NCBI RefSeq assembly: GCF_001661965.1
Contig: NZ_LYWZ01000028.1
Span: 124,001-188,000 of the forward strand
DNA length: 64,000 nucleotides
Source: Croceicoccus mobilis
GTDB taxonomy: Bacteria; Pseudomonadota; Alphaproteobacteria; Sphingomonadales; Sphingomonadaceae
Reading direction: 5' to 3'
Below, piece by piece: positions 53,528-62,410 of the stretch. Made by a program: the position numbers and the translations under genes. The notes beneath the pieces are model-generated. The model saw nothing but the letters and a program-made list of their open reading frames with translations, was not told the origin of the DNA and ran no database searches. Position 1 is the stretch's first letter; the number at the start of each line of letters is the position of its first letter.

Positions 53528-53633
53528 CAGATCATCCGTTTCATGTCTTCGGGCGTGTTCACCCTTTACCTGATGCTATCGCCAGTGTGCCGGGGCGAAT
53601 GCAACCGGACGCACCGGTTTATCCGCCAGAGCG

Positions 53634-54140
53634 TCACCGGCATGCGATCCACGGCGAAAGGGCAGACCATCGCTCCTGCTTTTGCTCGCGGGTCATGGCG
53701 GCATGGGCCGGGCTGGAGGAAGGCAGGTCGATCAGCGTGATTCGCAGGGAATCGGCCATCATCCGTGGCCCGATCTTCGCAGCGGTCGCGCCGTTGAAGC
53801 CGATCGCTTCCAGTTTCGGCAATCGCGCGGCGAGGGCGGGCAGGTCCGCATGGTCGATATCGCGCATGGCGGCATCGAGGCTGCCCCTGCGGCTGGCCGA
53901 GCGCGCCACATCCCAAAGCCCGATGCCGCGATCGAGCAGGGCGGCAAGGCGGTCGTCATAGGGCAGGGCAGGCAGGTTGGCGATGCCCGCAGCATGGCCG
54001 ATCAGGTGCCAGAACAGATTGCGCGGATGGGCGTAATATTGCGCTGCCTGCAGCGAGGCGTCGCCCGGCAGGCTGCCGCAGACCAGCAGGCGTGTGCGGT
54101 CATCGACAACAGGCTCGAAACCGGTTTTTCGGTCGGACAA
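53634..54140 (-). CDS. DNA-deoxyinosine glycosylase (uracil-DNA glycosylase superfamily)
   Basis: A 168-residue base-excision repair enzyme. LLVCGSLPGDASLQAAQYYAHPRNLFWHLIG matches the family's first motif (lGSxPGxxSLxxxqYYAHPrNxFW), and EAIGFNGATAAK and LPSSSPAHAAMTREQK match the second and third, where SSSPA is the DNA-minor-groove loop. Characterised relatives remove hypoxanthine from DNA and some also remove uracil. It lies 2 bases downstream of the GFA gene. Confidence 0.88.
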   Translation of the reverse strand: MSDRKTGFEPVVDDRTRLLVCGSLPGDASLQAAQYYAHPRNLFWHLIGHAAGIANLPALPYDDRLAALLDRGIGLWDVARSASRRGSLDAAMRDIDHADLPALAARLPKLEAIGFNGATAAKIGPRMMADSLRITLIDLPSSSPAHAAMTREQKQERWSALSPWIACR

Positions 54141-54142
54141 AA

Positions 54143-54559
54143 TCAGGGTGCGAGGTCCGGCTGATATGGGCTCGGCGGTGCGTAATAGCGGGCCTCGCCG
54201 CTATCATCGTCACCATCGGTCCATGACAGGCCATCGGGAAAGCGCGTTTCGATCCCGGTCAGCAGACCGGGTTCGAACAGGCGCATGTTGACGCCCATCC
54301 GGTCATAGCCGGGCTCTGTCGAAACCCACGCGACCGTGTTGCCGCAATTGGGGCAGAACAAGGTGGCGAGACAGGCCTTCGCCAGATCGCCGCGCACGAA
54401 CCGCCGCGTTTCGCCGGTAATGGTGACCTCATCCGGCGCGTAATAGCCCCACATCCCGCCAGTGCGGCGGCACAGGGTGCAATTACAGCGGTTCAGATAA
54501 TCGGGCAGCCGCGCTGCCGAGACGGTGACGTCCCCGCAGGCGCAGCGGCCCTCTATCAT
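54143..54559 (-). CDS. GFA/CENP-V family zinc protein
   Basis: A 138-residue protein of the glutathione-dependent formaldehyde-activating (GFA) fold. Zinc-site cysteines are seen in [22 protein letters not shown] and [12 protein letters not shown], in the two-cluster spacing of the fold. The start at 54559 overlaps the leuC stop by 4 bases (ATGA), so translation is coupled to leuC. The family is often annotated as formaldehyde-activating, but most members lack proof of that, so the activity is open. Confidence 0.88.
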   Translation of the reverse strand: MIEGRCACGDVTVSAARLPDYLNRCNCTLCRRTGGMWGYYAPDEVTITGETRRFVRGDLAKACLATLFCPNCGNTVAWVSTEPGYDRMGVNMRLFEPGLLTGIETRFPDGLSWTDGDDDSGEARYYAPPSPYQPDLAP

Positions 54560-56007
54560 GCCGGTTCTTCGGCCAGCACACCCAGTTCGCGCACATCGGT
54601 CAGGCGACCCGTGACAGCAGCAGCTGCCGCCATCGCCGGGCTGACGAGATGGGTGCGCGCGCCCGGTCCTTGCCGTCCGACGAAATTGCGATTGCTGGTC
54701 GACGCGCAGCGTTCGCCCGCAGGCACCTTGTCGGGGTTCATGCCAAGGCAGGCCGAACAGCCCGGCTCCCGCCATTCGAGGCCTGCATCGGTAAAGATCT
54801 TGTCGAGACCCTCTTCCTCAGCATGCATCTTCACGAGGCCGGAGCCTGGCACGACGATGGCCCATTTGATGTTGGGCGCGATTTTCCGGCCCTTCAGCAC
54901 GGCGGCCGCGGCGCGCAGATCCTCGATCCGGCTGTTGGTGCACGAACCGATGAAGATGTTCTCCACCTCGATCTCGTTCATCGGCGTGCCCGGCTGGAGG
55001 CCCATGTATTCAAGGCTGGCCTTCGCCGCCGCCTGCTTCGCCGGATCGGCAAAGCTGGCCGGATCGGGCACCATGCCCGTGATGCCGATGGTGTCTTCGG
55101 GGCTGGTACCCCATGTCACGGTCGGCTCGATATCGGCGGCGTCGATCACGACCGACTTGTCGAATTTCGCGCCCTCGTCGGTGGGCAGCGTCTTCCACCA
55201 CGCCAGCGCCTTGTCCCAGTCCTCGCCCTTGGGCGCCATGGGGCGGCCCTTGATAAAGGCGAAGGTCTTTTCATCGGGCGCGATCAGGCCAGCGCGCGCA
55301 CCGCCCTCGATCGCCATGTTGCACACGGTCAGGCGGCTCTCGATGCTCATGTCCTCGAACACCTTGCCGCGGTATTCGACAACATAGCCGGTGCCGCCAG
55401 CCGTGCCGGTGACGCCGATCACGTGCAGGATCACGTCCTTCGCCGTCACGCCGGGGGCAAGTTCGCCATCGACGCGCACTTCCATGGTCTTCGACCGCTT
55501 CAATTGCAGCGTCTGCGTTGCCAGCACATGCTCGACCTCGCTCGTGCCGATGCCAAAGGCCAATGCGCCCAGACCGCCGTGGCAGGCGGTGTGGGAATCG
55601 CCGCACACGATGGTCGCGCCCGGAATGGAAAAGCCCTGTTCGGGCCCCACGACATGGACGATGCCCTGCTGCAAATCGGCATCGCCAATATAGCGGATGC
55701 CGAATTCGGGCGCGTTCTTTTCCAGCGCGGCAAGCTGCTGGGCGCTTGCCGGATCCTCGATCGGGATGCGGTTGCCCGCATCGTCGCGCCGCGCGGTGGT
55801 GGGCAGGTTGTGATCGGGCACAGCCAGCGTCAGGTCGGGGCGGCGCACCTTGCGCCCGGCAAGGCGTAGCGCCTCGAAGGCCTGCGGGCTCGTCACCTCG
55901 TGCACGAGGTGGCGGTCGATATACAGGATGCTGGTGCCATCGTCGCGGCGTTCCACGACATGGGCGTCCCAGATCTTTTCGTACAGGGTGCGCGGATTTT
56001 CAGTCAT
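54556..56007 (-). CDS. leuC: 3-isopropylmalate dehydratase large subunit
   Basis: A 483-residue [4Fe-4S] aconitase-family subunit. The cluster cysteines lie in [16 protein letters not shown] and [12 protein letters not shown], the first helical motif [35 protein letters not shown] is intact, and the C terminus [24 protein letters not shown] closes the family pattern. The start at 56007 gives [18 protein letters not shown], the usual N terminus; the reading from 56043 adds 12 residues without support. It heads a minus-strand group that continues through leuD to grxD. Confidence 0.95.
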   Translation of the reverse strand: MTENPRTLYEKIWDAHVVERRDDGTSILYIDRHLVHEVTSPQAFEALRLAGRKVRRPDLTLAVPDHNLPTTARRDDAGNRIPIEDPASAQQLAALEKNAPEFGIRYIGDADLQQGIVHVVGPEQGFSIPGATIVCGDSHTACHGGLGALAFGIGTSEVEHVLATQTLQLKRSKTMEVRVDGELAPGVTAKDVILHVIGVTGTAGGTGYVVEYRGKVFEDMSIESRLTVCNMAIEGGARAGLIAPDEKTFAFIKGRPMAPKGEDWDKALAWWKTLPTDEGAKFDKSVVIDAADIEPTVTWGTSPEDTIGITGMVPDPASFADPAKQAAAKASLEYMGLQPGTPMNEIEVENIFIGSCTNSRIEDLRAAAAVLKGRKIAPNIKWAIVVPGSGLVKMHAEEEGLDKIFTDAGLEWREPGCSACLGMNPDKVPAGERCASTSNRNFVGRQGPGARTHLVSPAMAAAAAVTGRLTDVRELGVLAEEPA

Positions 56008-56084
56008 GAACGCGCGATTAGGCGCGCTCGCCACGCAATTCAAGCGGGACGAGCGCGCCCTTGCGCGTCATGTCATTGCGCGCA

Positions 56085-56549
56085 TCAGCCGCGGCGGCGG
56101 TCGTTGTCCCGGCGCTCGGCACGCAGGGCCAGTTCGAGCCGGTTCACACGCTTTGACAAAGTGCTGATTTCCGAGCGGTTAAGCCCGTTTCGGGCATAAT
56201 TGCGATAGAGCCTCTGAAGCTGCGCGGCATCGCGGCTCAGCGAATTGGCTTCGCGGCGGCTGATCGCGCCGCGCCGCTCGGCCCGGTCGATGCGGTTGGA
56301 CAGGGCGGCAATGTCGCTGCGGATCGAAGCACCGCGATCCGACATGCGCGAGTCCCTTGCGTCATAGCGCGCCTCATGGCGGTTATCCCGCGCATCGTTG
56401 CGGTTAGACGAACTGCCCGATTCATAGCGCGAATGGCTTGCCGTCGGTCCGTCATGGGCTGCCGCCATCGCGGGCGCGGGCGCGGGGACGAGGGCGACCA
56501 TGCCCATTGCTGCGATCGCGGGGGTGAGGATCTTGGTCATCTTACGCAT
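56085..56549 (-). CDS. Exported basic/coiled-coil hypothetical protein
   Basis: A 154-residue periplasmic protein with a signal peptide (MRKMTKILTPAIAAMGMVAL, cut near AMA-AAH). The mature part is a Ser/Arg/Asn/Asp-rich stretch (HSRYESGSSSNRNDARDNRH), followed by a helical region (IRSDIAALSNRIDRAERRGAISRREANSLSRDAAQLQRLYRNYARNGLNRSEISTLSKRVNRLE) with a repeated IDRAERRGxIS/LxRNGL pattern that resembles the SHOCT-like or lytic-enzyme associated helical tails of sphingomonads. The ATG at 56549 follows AAAGGAG. Function unknown. Confidence 0.75.
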   Translation of the reverse strand: MRKMTKILTPAIAAMGMVALVPAPAPAMAAAHDGPTASHSRYESGSSSNRNDARDNRHEARYDARDSRMSDRGASIRSDIAALSNRIDRAERRGAISRREANSLSRDAAQLQRLYRNYARNGLNRSEISTLSKRVNRLELALRAERRDNDRRRG

Positions 56550-56723
56550 ATTCTTGCACTCCTTTGCCTGATGGGACCGGATGAAAGCGCTCTCTTGCGA
56601 GCGCCTCCTGTGCATTCATAAATACGGCCATGAAAATGAACGCCGGGAATATCGACTGCATCAAAAAGCATCGCGATGGTAAGAGATTGTCGCAATGCGC
56701 TCAGGCGGTGCTATAGGCGGTTC

Positions 56724-57248
56724 ATGCCTGTTTTGAGTGCCATAGCGATCACCCTTGCCGCCTGCGCCGCGATGGAAGGCGTCGCATGGGCGAGCCACAA
56801 ATATATCATGCATGGCTGGGGCTGGGGCTGGCACCGCGACCACCACGAAAGGCACGACGGTTTCTTTGAGCGGAACGACCTTTACGCACTGGTCGGCGCG
56901 GCGATGAGCATTGCCATGTTCGCCGTCGGCAGTCCGCTGGTGATGGGCGCCTCGGCATGGGAGCCGGGGACGTGGATCGGGCTTGGCATTCTTTTATACG
57001 GGGTGATTTATACACTGGTGCATGACGGCCTCGTTCACCAGCGCTGGTTCCGCTACGTGCCGCGCGGCGGCTATCTCAAACGGCTGGTGCAGGCGCACCA
57101 CCTCCACCACGCGACCCAGTCGAAGGAAGGCGGGGTCAGCTTTGGTTTTGTGATTGCGCGCAGCCCGGCGGCGTTGAAGCGCGATTTGAAAGCGCAGAAG
57201 GCGGCGGGGAAAGCGGTGCTGCGCGATGGGGCGGTGTCTGCGGATTAG
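56724..57248 (+). CDS. crtZ: Beta-carotene hydroxylase CrtZ (fatty acid hydroxylase superfamily)
   Basis: A 174-residue di-iron membrane hydroxylase that adds the 3-hydroxyl groups of zeaxanthin. The histidine boxes are HKYIMH (25-30), HRDHH (37-41), HDGLVHQRW and HHLHH, in the order and spacing of the family. Four hydrophobic segments surround them. Such enzymes are common in yellow-orange sphingomonads (zeaxanthin, nostoxanthin). The ATG at 56724 has no strong Shine-Dalgarno. No other crt gene adjoins it. Confidence 0.92.
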   Translation: MPVLSAIAITLAACAAMEGVAWASHKYIMHGWGWGWHRDHHERHDGFFERNDLYALVGAAMSIAMFAVGSPLVMGASAWEPGTWIGLGILLYGVIYTLVHDGLVHQRWFRYVPRGGYLKRLVQAHHLHHATQSKEGGVSFGFVIARSPAALKRDLKAQKAAGKAVLRDGAVSAD

Positions 57249-57335
57249 CGCGGGCTGTGGGCTGCGGGAGGTACGGCAGCTTTCGGGTGTTGTGGTATTT
57301 GGCGCTGATGGCCGAAACGGGGTGGGAAGCGGACA

Positions 57336-57998
57336 TTAGAAATTGAAGTTTACAGCGGTGCTGACCTGAGACGAGGCCAACTTTTGAGTATTCGACTTGC
57401 CAGACTGGAACGCTCGATGGCCACAGATTTCTTCGAGTTTATCAAGTGGCGATCGGGGAAGATAAATCTGTACCATCCTCGAGGCGTTTGTCCATGCGAT
57501 GTTCTTTAGCTGCGCCTTGATTTTTATTTCGTCCCAATCAGCATCTTCGTCGAAGATTGCAAGCCAAAGTGCGCAGAATTTGGCTACATAATCGTCATCC
57601 GCACTATCAGCATTCTTCGCAAGCTTTTCACTTTCCTTAAGGCGCGTATGCGCTTGTTCGTAACGCCCTTCGCCAATCATCAGTAGCCCGTCGAACGCCG
57701 CGATAAATGCAGAGGGCTCCGGGCTTGAAATAATGGCGAGTTCCATTCGTTTTCTTGCTCTGGCCCACCTCCCTTTACGTTTATGCAACCACGCTAAATA
57801 GAGGTGGAAGAGTTGCTTAAACTCGCCAAATGGGAAGTCCTTCAACATTATTCCAACATCAGCGATGTACGCGAGCAATGCAAGGTCGGCACCATAGGAA
57901 TTGGCAAGACGGCCAACGTCCGCAATCGGTCGCTTGCCGCCAGTCCGCTTTTGTCTGAAAATTTCCAATAGCGGACGCGCCAGCAACCTCAGCCTCAA
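57336..57998 (-). CDS. Low-GC TPR-like hypothetical protein
   Basis: A 220-residue soluble helical protein. LYLAWLHKRKGRWARARKRMELAIISSP and LLMIGEGRYEQAHTRLKESEKLAKN look like tetratricopeptide-type helix pairs. Two 60-base lines inside the gene (57541-57660) are about 47-48 percent G+C, far below the 65-70 percent of neighbours, and codon use is mixed. The TTG start at 57998 overlaps the chorismate mutase stop (TTGA), so the frame is coupled to a native gene although its base composition looks acquired. No family identified. Confidence 0.7.
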   Translation of the reverse strand: MRLRLLARPLLEIFRQKRTGGKRPIADVGRLANSYGADLALLAYIADVGIMLKDFPFGEFKQLFHLYLAWLHKRKGRWARARKRMELAIISSPEPSAFIAAFDGLLMIGEGRYEQAHTRLKESEKLAKNADSADDDYVAKFCALWLAIFDEDADWDEIKIKAQLKNIAWTNASRMVQIYLPRSPLDKLEEICGHRAFQSGKSNTQKLASSQVSTAVNFNF

Positions 57999-58303
57999 TC
58001 CTTCGCAGCCGCCGCCCGCTCATGATGCCGGATCACCTCATCGATGACGAAGCGCAGGAACTTTTCGCTAAACTCGGGATCGAGATCGGCCTCTTTCGCC
58101 ATGGCGCGCAGGCGCTCGACCTGCCGCGCTTCGCGATTCGGGTCGGCGGGAGGCAGTTCCACCTTCGCCTTGTACTCGCCCACGGCCTGGGTGATGCGAA
58201 ACCGTTCTGCCAGCATGTGAATCAGTGCCGCATCGATGTTGTCGATGCTCTTGCGAAAAGCGGCGAGCGTGGCATCGGGCGTCTTGCTGGCGTTATCGGT
58301 CAT
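57995..58303 (-). CDS. Chorismate mutase, AroQ class
   Basis: A 102-residue all-helical enzyme that converts chorismate to prephenate. TLAAFRKSIDNIDAALIHMLAERFRITQAVGEYKAK includes the catalytic RxxID, LLxxR and VxxxK features of AroQ, and EARQVERLRAMAKEADLDPEFSEKFLRFVIDEVIRHHE is the third helix region. No pheA prephenate dehydratase domain is fused. In sphingomonads this stand-alone form is common. Confidence 0.93.
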   Translation of the reverse strand: MTDNASKTPDATLAAFRKSIDNIDAALIHMLAERFRITQAVGEYKAKVELPPADPNREARQVERLRAMAKEADLDPEFSEKFLRFVIDEVIRHHERAAAAKD

Positions 58304-58423
58304 GGCATCGGCCTATAATGCGGGTTCTTGCGGGCGCAAACCCCTATGGGTCATGCCAGTTCTATGCCGCGCCCGCGAAGATGATGCTTGCCATCGCCCG
58401 CCTTGCTTCACTAGGGAGGCTCG

Positions 58424-59434
58424 GTGAGCGCGACCGTCCATACCCTGCCTCGTAGCGAAGCTTCGCTCGGCCCCATCCTGTCTCTGACCGCAGACGGCAT
58501 GAACCAGGTCAATTCCATCATCCTCGATCGCATGCAGTCGAAGATCCCGCTGATCCCGGCGCTTGCCGGCCACCTGATCGCGGGCGGGGGCAAGCGTCTG
58601 CGCCCGATGCTGACGCTGGCGAGCGGTGCGCTGCTGGAATATGGCGGCACGCGCCATCACAAGCTGGCGGCGGTGGTGGAGTTTATCCATACCGCGACCC
58701 TGCTCCACGACGATGTGGTGGACGGGTCCGACATGCGCCGCGGCAAGCAGGCCGCCAATGTCGTGTTCGGCAATCCCGCCGCCGTGCTGGTGGGCGATTT
58801 TCTCTTTTCCCGCAGCTTTGAGCTGATGACCGAGGATGGCAGCATCAAGGTGCTGAAGATCCTGTCCAACGCCAGCGCCATCATCGCCGAAGGCGAGGTC
58901 GACCAGCTGACCGCGCAGCGCCAGCTGGAAACGACGGAAGAGCGTTACCTGCAGATCGTGGGTGCAAAGACCGCCGCCCTGTTCGCTGCCGCCTGCCGCA
59001 TCGCCGCCGTGGTGGCAGAGCGCGATCAGGACACGGAAGAAAAGCTCGACGCCTATGGCCGCAATCTGGGCGTGGCCTTCCAATTGGCCGACGATGCGAT
59101 CGATTACGATTCCGAAGTCGGCGAAAGCGGCAAGGACAAGGGTGACGATTTCCGCGAAGGCAAGATGACGCTGCCGGTAATCCTCGCCTATGCGCGCGGC
59201 ACGGATGAAGAGCGCGCATTCTGGACCGATGCGATGAAGGGCAAGCGCACATCTGACGAGGATCTGGCCCACGCCATCAAGCTGATCGCCAAATATGACG
59301 CGGTGAACGCCACCCGCGAACGGGCGCGTCACTATGCCGATCGCGCGATTGACGCGATTTCGGGCTTTCCCGCCAATGCCGCCCGCGCCGCCATGATCGA
59401 GGCTGCGCAATTCGCGGTGGCGCGCCGCTTCTGA
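58424..59434 (+). CDS. ispB: Polyprenyl diphosphate synthase (octaprenyl/nona type)
   Basis: A 336-residue trans-prenyltransferase making the ubiquinone side chain. The first aspartate-rich motif is in TATLLHDDVVDGSDMRRG and the second in QLADDAIDYDSEVGE. GGGKRLRPMLTL is the isopentenyl site. Start is GTG at 58424, preceded by GGGAGG. Chain length is set by residues around the first motif and cannot be told with certainty; Q-10 is usual in this group. Confidence 0.92.
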   Translation: MSATVHTLPRSEASLGPILSLTADGMNQVNSIILDRMQSKIPLIPALAGHLIAGGGKRLRPMLTLASGALLEYGGTRHHKLAAVVEFIHTATLLHDDVVDGSDMRRGKQAANVVFGNPAAVLVGDFLFSRSFELMTEDGSIKVLKILSNASAIIAEGEVDQLTAQRQLETTEERYLQIVGAKTAALFAAACRIAAVVAERDQDTEEKLDAYGRNLGVAFQLADDAIDYDSEVGESGKDKGDDFREGKMTLPVILAYARGTDEERAFWTDAMKGKRTSDEDLAHAIKLIAKYDAVNATRERARHYADRAIDAISGFPANAARAAMIEAAQFAVARRF

Positions 59435-59453
59435 TCCGATTAGGCGGGCCGGA

Positions 59454-61880
59454 ATGAGCCTGCCCGTCGAAGAAATCCTGCCCCAGCTGCTGGCCGCGCT
59501 GCGTGCCGGGCCTAATGCCGTGCTGGTCGCACCGCCGGGTGCGGGCAAGACCACTGCGGTGCCGCCTGCGCTGATTCATGAACCGTGGTGCACGGGGCAG
59601 GTCTGGGTGCTGTCCCCCCGCCGCGTCGCCGCGCGCGCCGCTGCCGAACGCATGGCGCAGATGTTGGGCGAAAAAGCGGGCGAGACGATCGGCTATCGCA
59701 CCCGCATGGACAGCCGCGTGGGCGCAAAGACCCGCGTCGTCGTCATGACTGAGGCGATCTTCGTTAACGCCATTGCCGAGGACCCGGAATTGTCCGGCGT
59801 TTCCGCCGTGCTGTTCGACGAGGCGCATGAGCGCCATCTCGATTCCGACCTCGGCCTCGCTCTGGGGCTGCAATCGCAGGAAGTGCTGCGCGAAGACCTG
59901 CGCCTCTTGGTCATGAGCGCGACCATCGACGGCGCGCGTTTCGCGGCGCTGATGGGGGCGGGCGTGCCGGTGCTGGAAAGCGCGGGCAAGGCGTGGCCGC
60001 TGGATGTGCGCTGGCTGGGTGCGAACCCGGCGCAACGATTGGACGAGCGCATGGCGAGCGCGGTGCTGACCGCGTGGCGCGAAACGGATGGCGACATCCT
60101 CGCCTTCCTTCCCGGCGTGGGCGAGATCGAGCGCGTGCGCGAGAGGCTGGAGGAACGGCTGAAGCATGTGCCCATCCTCCCGCTCCACGGCCAATGCGAA
60201 CCCGCCGCCCAGCGCGAGGCGATCCGCAAGGATGGCGAAGGCCGCCGCCGCATCGTCCTCGCGACCGCGATTGCGGAAACATCACTGACTTTGGACGGGG
60301 TGTCGGTCGTCGTCGATTCCGGCCTTTCGCGCCATGCTCAATTCGACGTGGCAGCGGGCACCAGCCACCTCGTCACCCGGCAGGCGAGCCGCGCCGCATC
60401 CGACCAGCGCGCAGGCCGCGCCGCGCGTCAGCAGGCGGGCGTCGCCTATCGCTTGTGGGAGCAGGCAGGCCATGCGGGCCGCCCCGCCTATGACCCGCCC
60501 GAAATCGCGACCGCCGATCTTGCCCCGCTGGTGCTGACATTGGCACGGATCGGGGAGGGCGATCCGGCGGCATTGTGCTGGCTGGACGAACCGCCTGCGC
60601 CATCCATCGGCGGCGCGCGCGAACGGCTGCAGGCGCTGGGCGCGCTGGATGCGGATTACAGGACAACCGATTTCGGCGAAGCCTTGGCCAAGCTGCCCAT
60701 GGACCCGGTGCATGGCGCGTTGGTGCTGCATGGTGCTCGCGCCGGAGAAGCGGAGCAGGCCGCGAAGCTGGCGTTGCTGCTTCAGGAACGCGCCCTTGGC
60801 GGAAGAGGGGAAGACCTGCACCAGCGGTTGATGCGCTGGGACGGGCAGTCTGGCGGCAAGCCTTCACAGGCAAGGAAACTGGCCGCAGGCTGGGCGAAAC
60901 GCGCCGAAAAGCTGGTCGAGAGCGCGTCCGATGCGCCCGGCGGTCATCCCGGCATCCATCTTGCGCTTGCCATGCCGGGCCATGTGGCAAAACGCCGCGA
61001 CCAGAGTGGTGAGAACTGGATCAGCGCAGGCGGGCGCGGTTTTATCCTCGATCCCGCATCGCCACTGGCGCGCAGCGAATGGCTGGCCATCGGCGATGCG
61101 CAAGGGCAGGCAAAGGGCGCGCGGATCACCGCGGCGTGGCCGCTGGACGCGGCCGATGTCGAGCTGGCGCTGGGCCAGCGGGTTGAAAAACGCCAGACCC
61201 TGCGCTGGAACGCAAGCGAAGAGCGGGTCGAGGCGCGGCAGGAAAAGAAGCTGGGCGCGATCACCCTGTCGACCGGGCCGGACCCTGATCCGGACGCGGA
61301 AGCGGTTGTGGACCTGCTTGTGGAAAAGCTGTTGGCGGACTCGGCAAAACATCTGCCGCCCGCGCTGATGGCGCGTGCGGGCTATGCCGGTCTGGACGCG
61401 CTCTCGCCCGAGGCGCTGGCAGCCGATGCGGAGCTTTGGCTTCGGCCCCTGCTGGCGGGGCGGCGCGATTTGAAATTGGGGCGCGGGAAATTGACCGAGG
61501 CGTTGCTGAACCGACTCGACTGGAACGAGAGGCAAGCGCTGGACCGGCTGGCGCCGAAGGAATTCACCAGCGCGGCGGGTACGCATCATGCCATTGATTA
61601 CGAAGGCGAGGGCGCGCCTTCGGTGGAGGTGCGGGTGCAGGCCCTGTTCGGGATGGACCGGCACCCGATGATCGCGGGCACGCCGCTGCTGCTGCAACTG
61701 ACCAGCCCTGCGGGGCGGCCCATTCAGGCGACTCGCGACCTGCCCGGTTTCTGGCGCGGAAGCTGGGCGGACGTGGCCAAGGACATGAAAGGGCGATACC
61801 CCAAACACCGCTGGCCCGAGCGTCCTTGGGAAGAGGCAGCGTCCTTGAAGACCAAAAACGCCTTCAACCGGCAGGGCTAG
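59454..61880 (+). CDS. hrpB: ATP-dependent helicase HrpB
   Basis: An 808-residue DEAH-box helicase. Walker A is VAPPGAGKTTAVPPALI, motif II is LFDEAHERHLDSDLGLAL, motif III is LLVMSATIDGARFAAL, motif V and VI regions include ATAIAETSLTLDGVSVVVDSGLSR and RAASDQRAGRAARQQAGVAYRLW, and the HrpB-specific C-terminal domains follow (TRDLPGFWRGSWADVAKDMKGRYPKHRWPERPW at the end). E. coli HrpB is 809 residues. The gene starts 19 bases after the ispB stop. Confidence 0.94.
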   Translation: MSLPVEEILPQLLAALRAGPNAVLVAPPGAGKTTAVPPALIHEPWCTGQVWVLSPRRVAARAAAERMAQMLGEKAGETIGYRTRMDSRVGAKTRVVVMTEAIFVNAIAEDPELSGVSAVLFDEAHERHLDSDLGLALGLQSQEVLREDLRLLVMSATIDGARFAALMGAGVPVLESAGKAWPLDVRWLGANPAQRLDERMASAVLTAWRETDGDILAFLPGVGEIERVRERLEERLKHVPILPLHGQCEPAAQREAIRKDGEGRRRIVLATAIAETSLTLDGVSVVVDSGLSRHAQFDVAAGTSHLVTRQASRAASDQRAGRAARQQAGVAYRLWEQAGHAGRPAYDPPEIATADLAPLVLTLARIGEGDPAALCWLDEPPAPSIGGARERLQALGALDADYRTTDFGEALAKLPMDPVHGALVLHGARAGEAEQAAKLALLLQERALGGRGEDLHQRLMRWDGQSGGKPSQARKLAAGWAKRAEKLVESASDAPGGHPGIHLALAMPGHVAKRRDQSGENWISAGGRGFILDPASPLARSEWLAIGDAQGQAKGARITAAWPLDAADVELALGQRVEKRQTLRWNASEERVEARQEKKLGAITLSTGPDPDPDAEAVVDLLVEKLLADSAKHLPPALMARAGYAGLDALSPEALAADAELWLRPLLAGRRDLKLGRGKLTEALLNRLDWNERQALDRLAPKEFTSAAGTHHAIDYEGEGAPSVEVRVQALFGMDRHPMIAGTPLLLQLTSPAGRPIQATRDLPGFWRGSWADVAKDMKGRYPKHRWPERPWEEAASLKTKNAFNRQG

Positions 61881-61930
61881 GGCGCATTTGCCCGCTTGAT
61901 TTTCGCGCCGTCTTGCGCAAATGCGGGATC

Positions 61931-62209
61931 ATGCCTGCAAACATCTACCAGCGCCCGAAGAACGCCATGCAGTCGGGCAAGGCCCGCACCTCCGACTGGG
62001 TGCTCGATTTCGTGCCCGCAGAGGCGAAGAAGCCCGACCCGCTGATGGGCTGGGCCGGTTCGGGCGATACGCAGCAGCAGGTGCAGCTGAGCTTCCCCGA
62101 CAAGGACGCTGCCGTCGCCTATGCCGCGAAATACGGGATCGAGGCGCATGTCGTGCCGACCCCGCCCAAGCGGCTGAAGATCCAAGCCTACGCCGACAAC
62201 TTCCGCTGA
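61931..62209 (+). CDS. ETC complex I subunit, NDUFS4-like
   Basis: A 92-residue protein of the NDUFS4 (18 kDa/AQDQ) family, an accessory subunit of alphaproteobacterial and mitochondrial NADH dehydrogenase. ANIYQRPKNAMQSGKARTSDWVLDF and PKRLKIQAYADNFR match the conserved beginning and end, and DPLMGWAGSGDTQQQVQLSFPDKDAAVAYAAKYG carries the MGWxxSxD and F-x-t-K/D-E-A-x-x-Y/A pattern. ATG at 61931 is chosen; a longer upstream reading is unsupported. The main nuo genes are elsewhere. Confidence 0.92.
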   Translation: MPANIYQRPKNAMQSGKARTSDWVLDFVPAEAKKPDPLMGWAGSGDTQQQVQLSFPDKDAAVAYAAKYGIEAHVVPTPPKRLKIQAYADNFR

Positions 62210-62283
62210 TCGCCCTGTTGCGCGGGTGATGTAAGGCCCGCCGATCACAGGACTTGCCAAGCGGATCATCCGTCGCCATATGG

Positions 62284-62379
62284 GCGCCGGGAGTCGGGCG
62301 GACGTTCGCGTTCGCCAACCTGGTCAGGTCCGGAAGGAAGCAGCCACAACGGATTGCTGCGGGTCGCTCGGCTCCTTTT
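62284..62379 (+). ncRNA. ffs: Small signal recognition particle RNA (4.5S)
   Basis: The bases around 62321-62345 contain the SRP hallmark GGTCAGGTCCGGAAGGAAGC followed by AGCC. The 5' side GCCGGG (62286-62291) pairs with CTCGGC (62367-62372), closing a rod of the expected length for the short bacterial form. A T-run (62375-62379) follows as terminator. The exact ends are estimated to within a few bases. Confidence 0.9.
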
Positions 62380-62410
62380 TACCCCTCCATTTCAGCAGCG
62401 CTAGCGGGGC

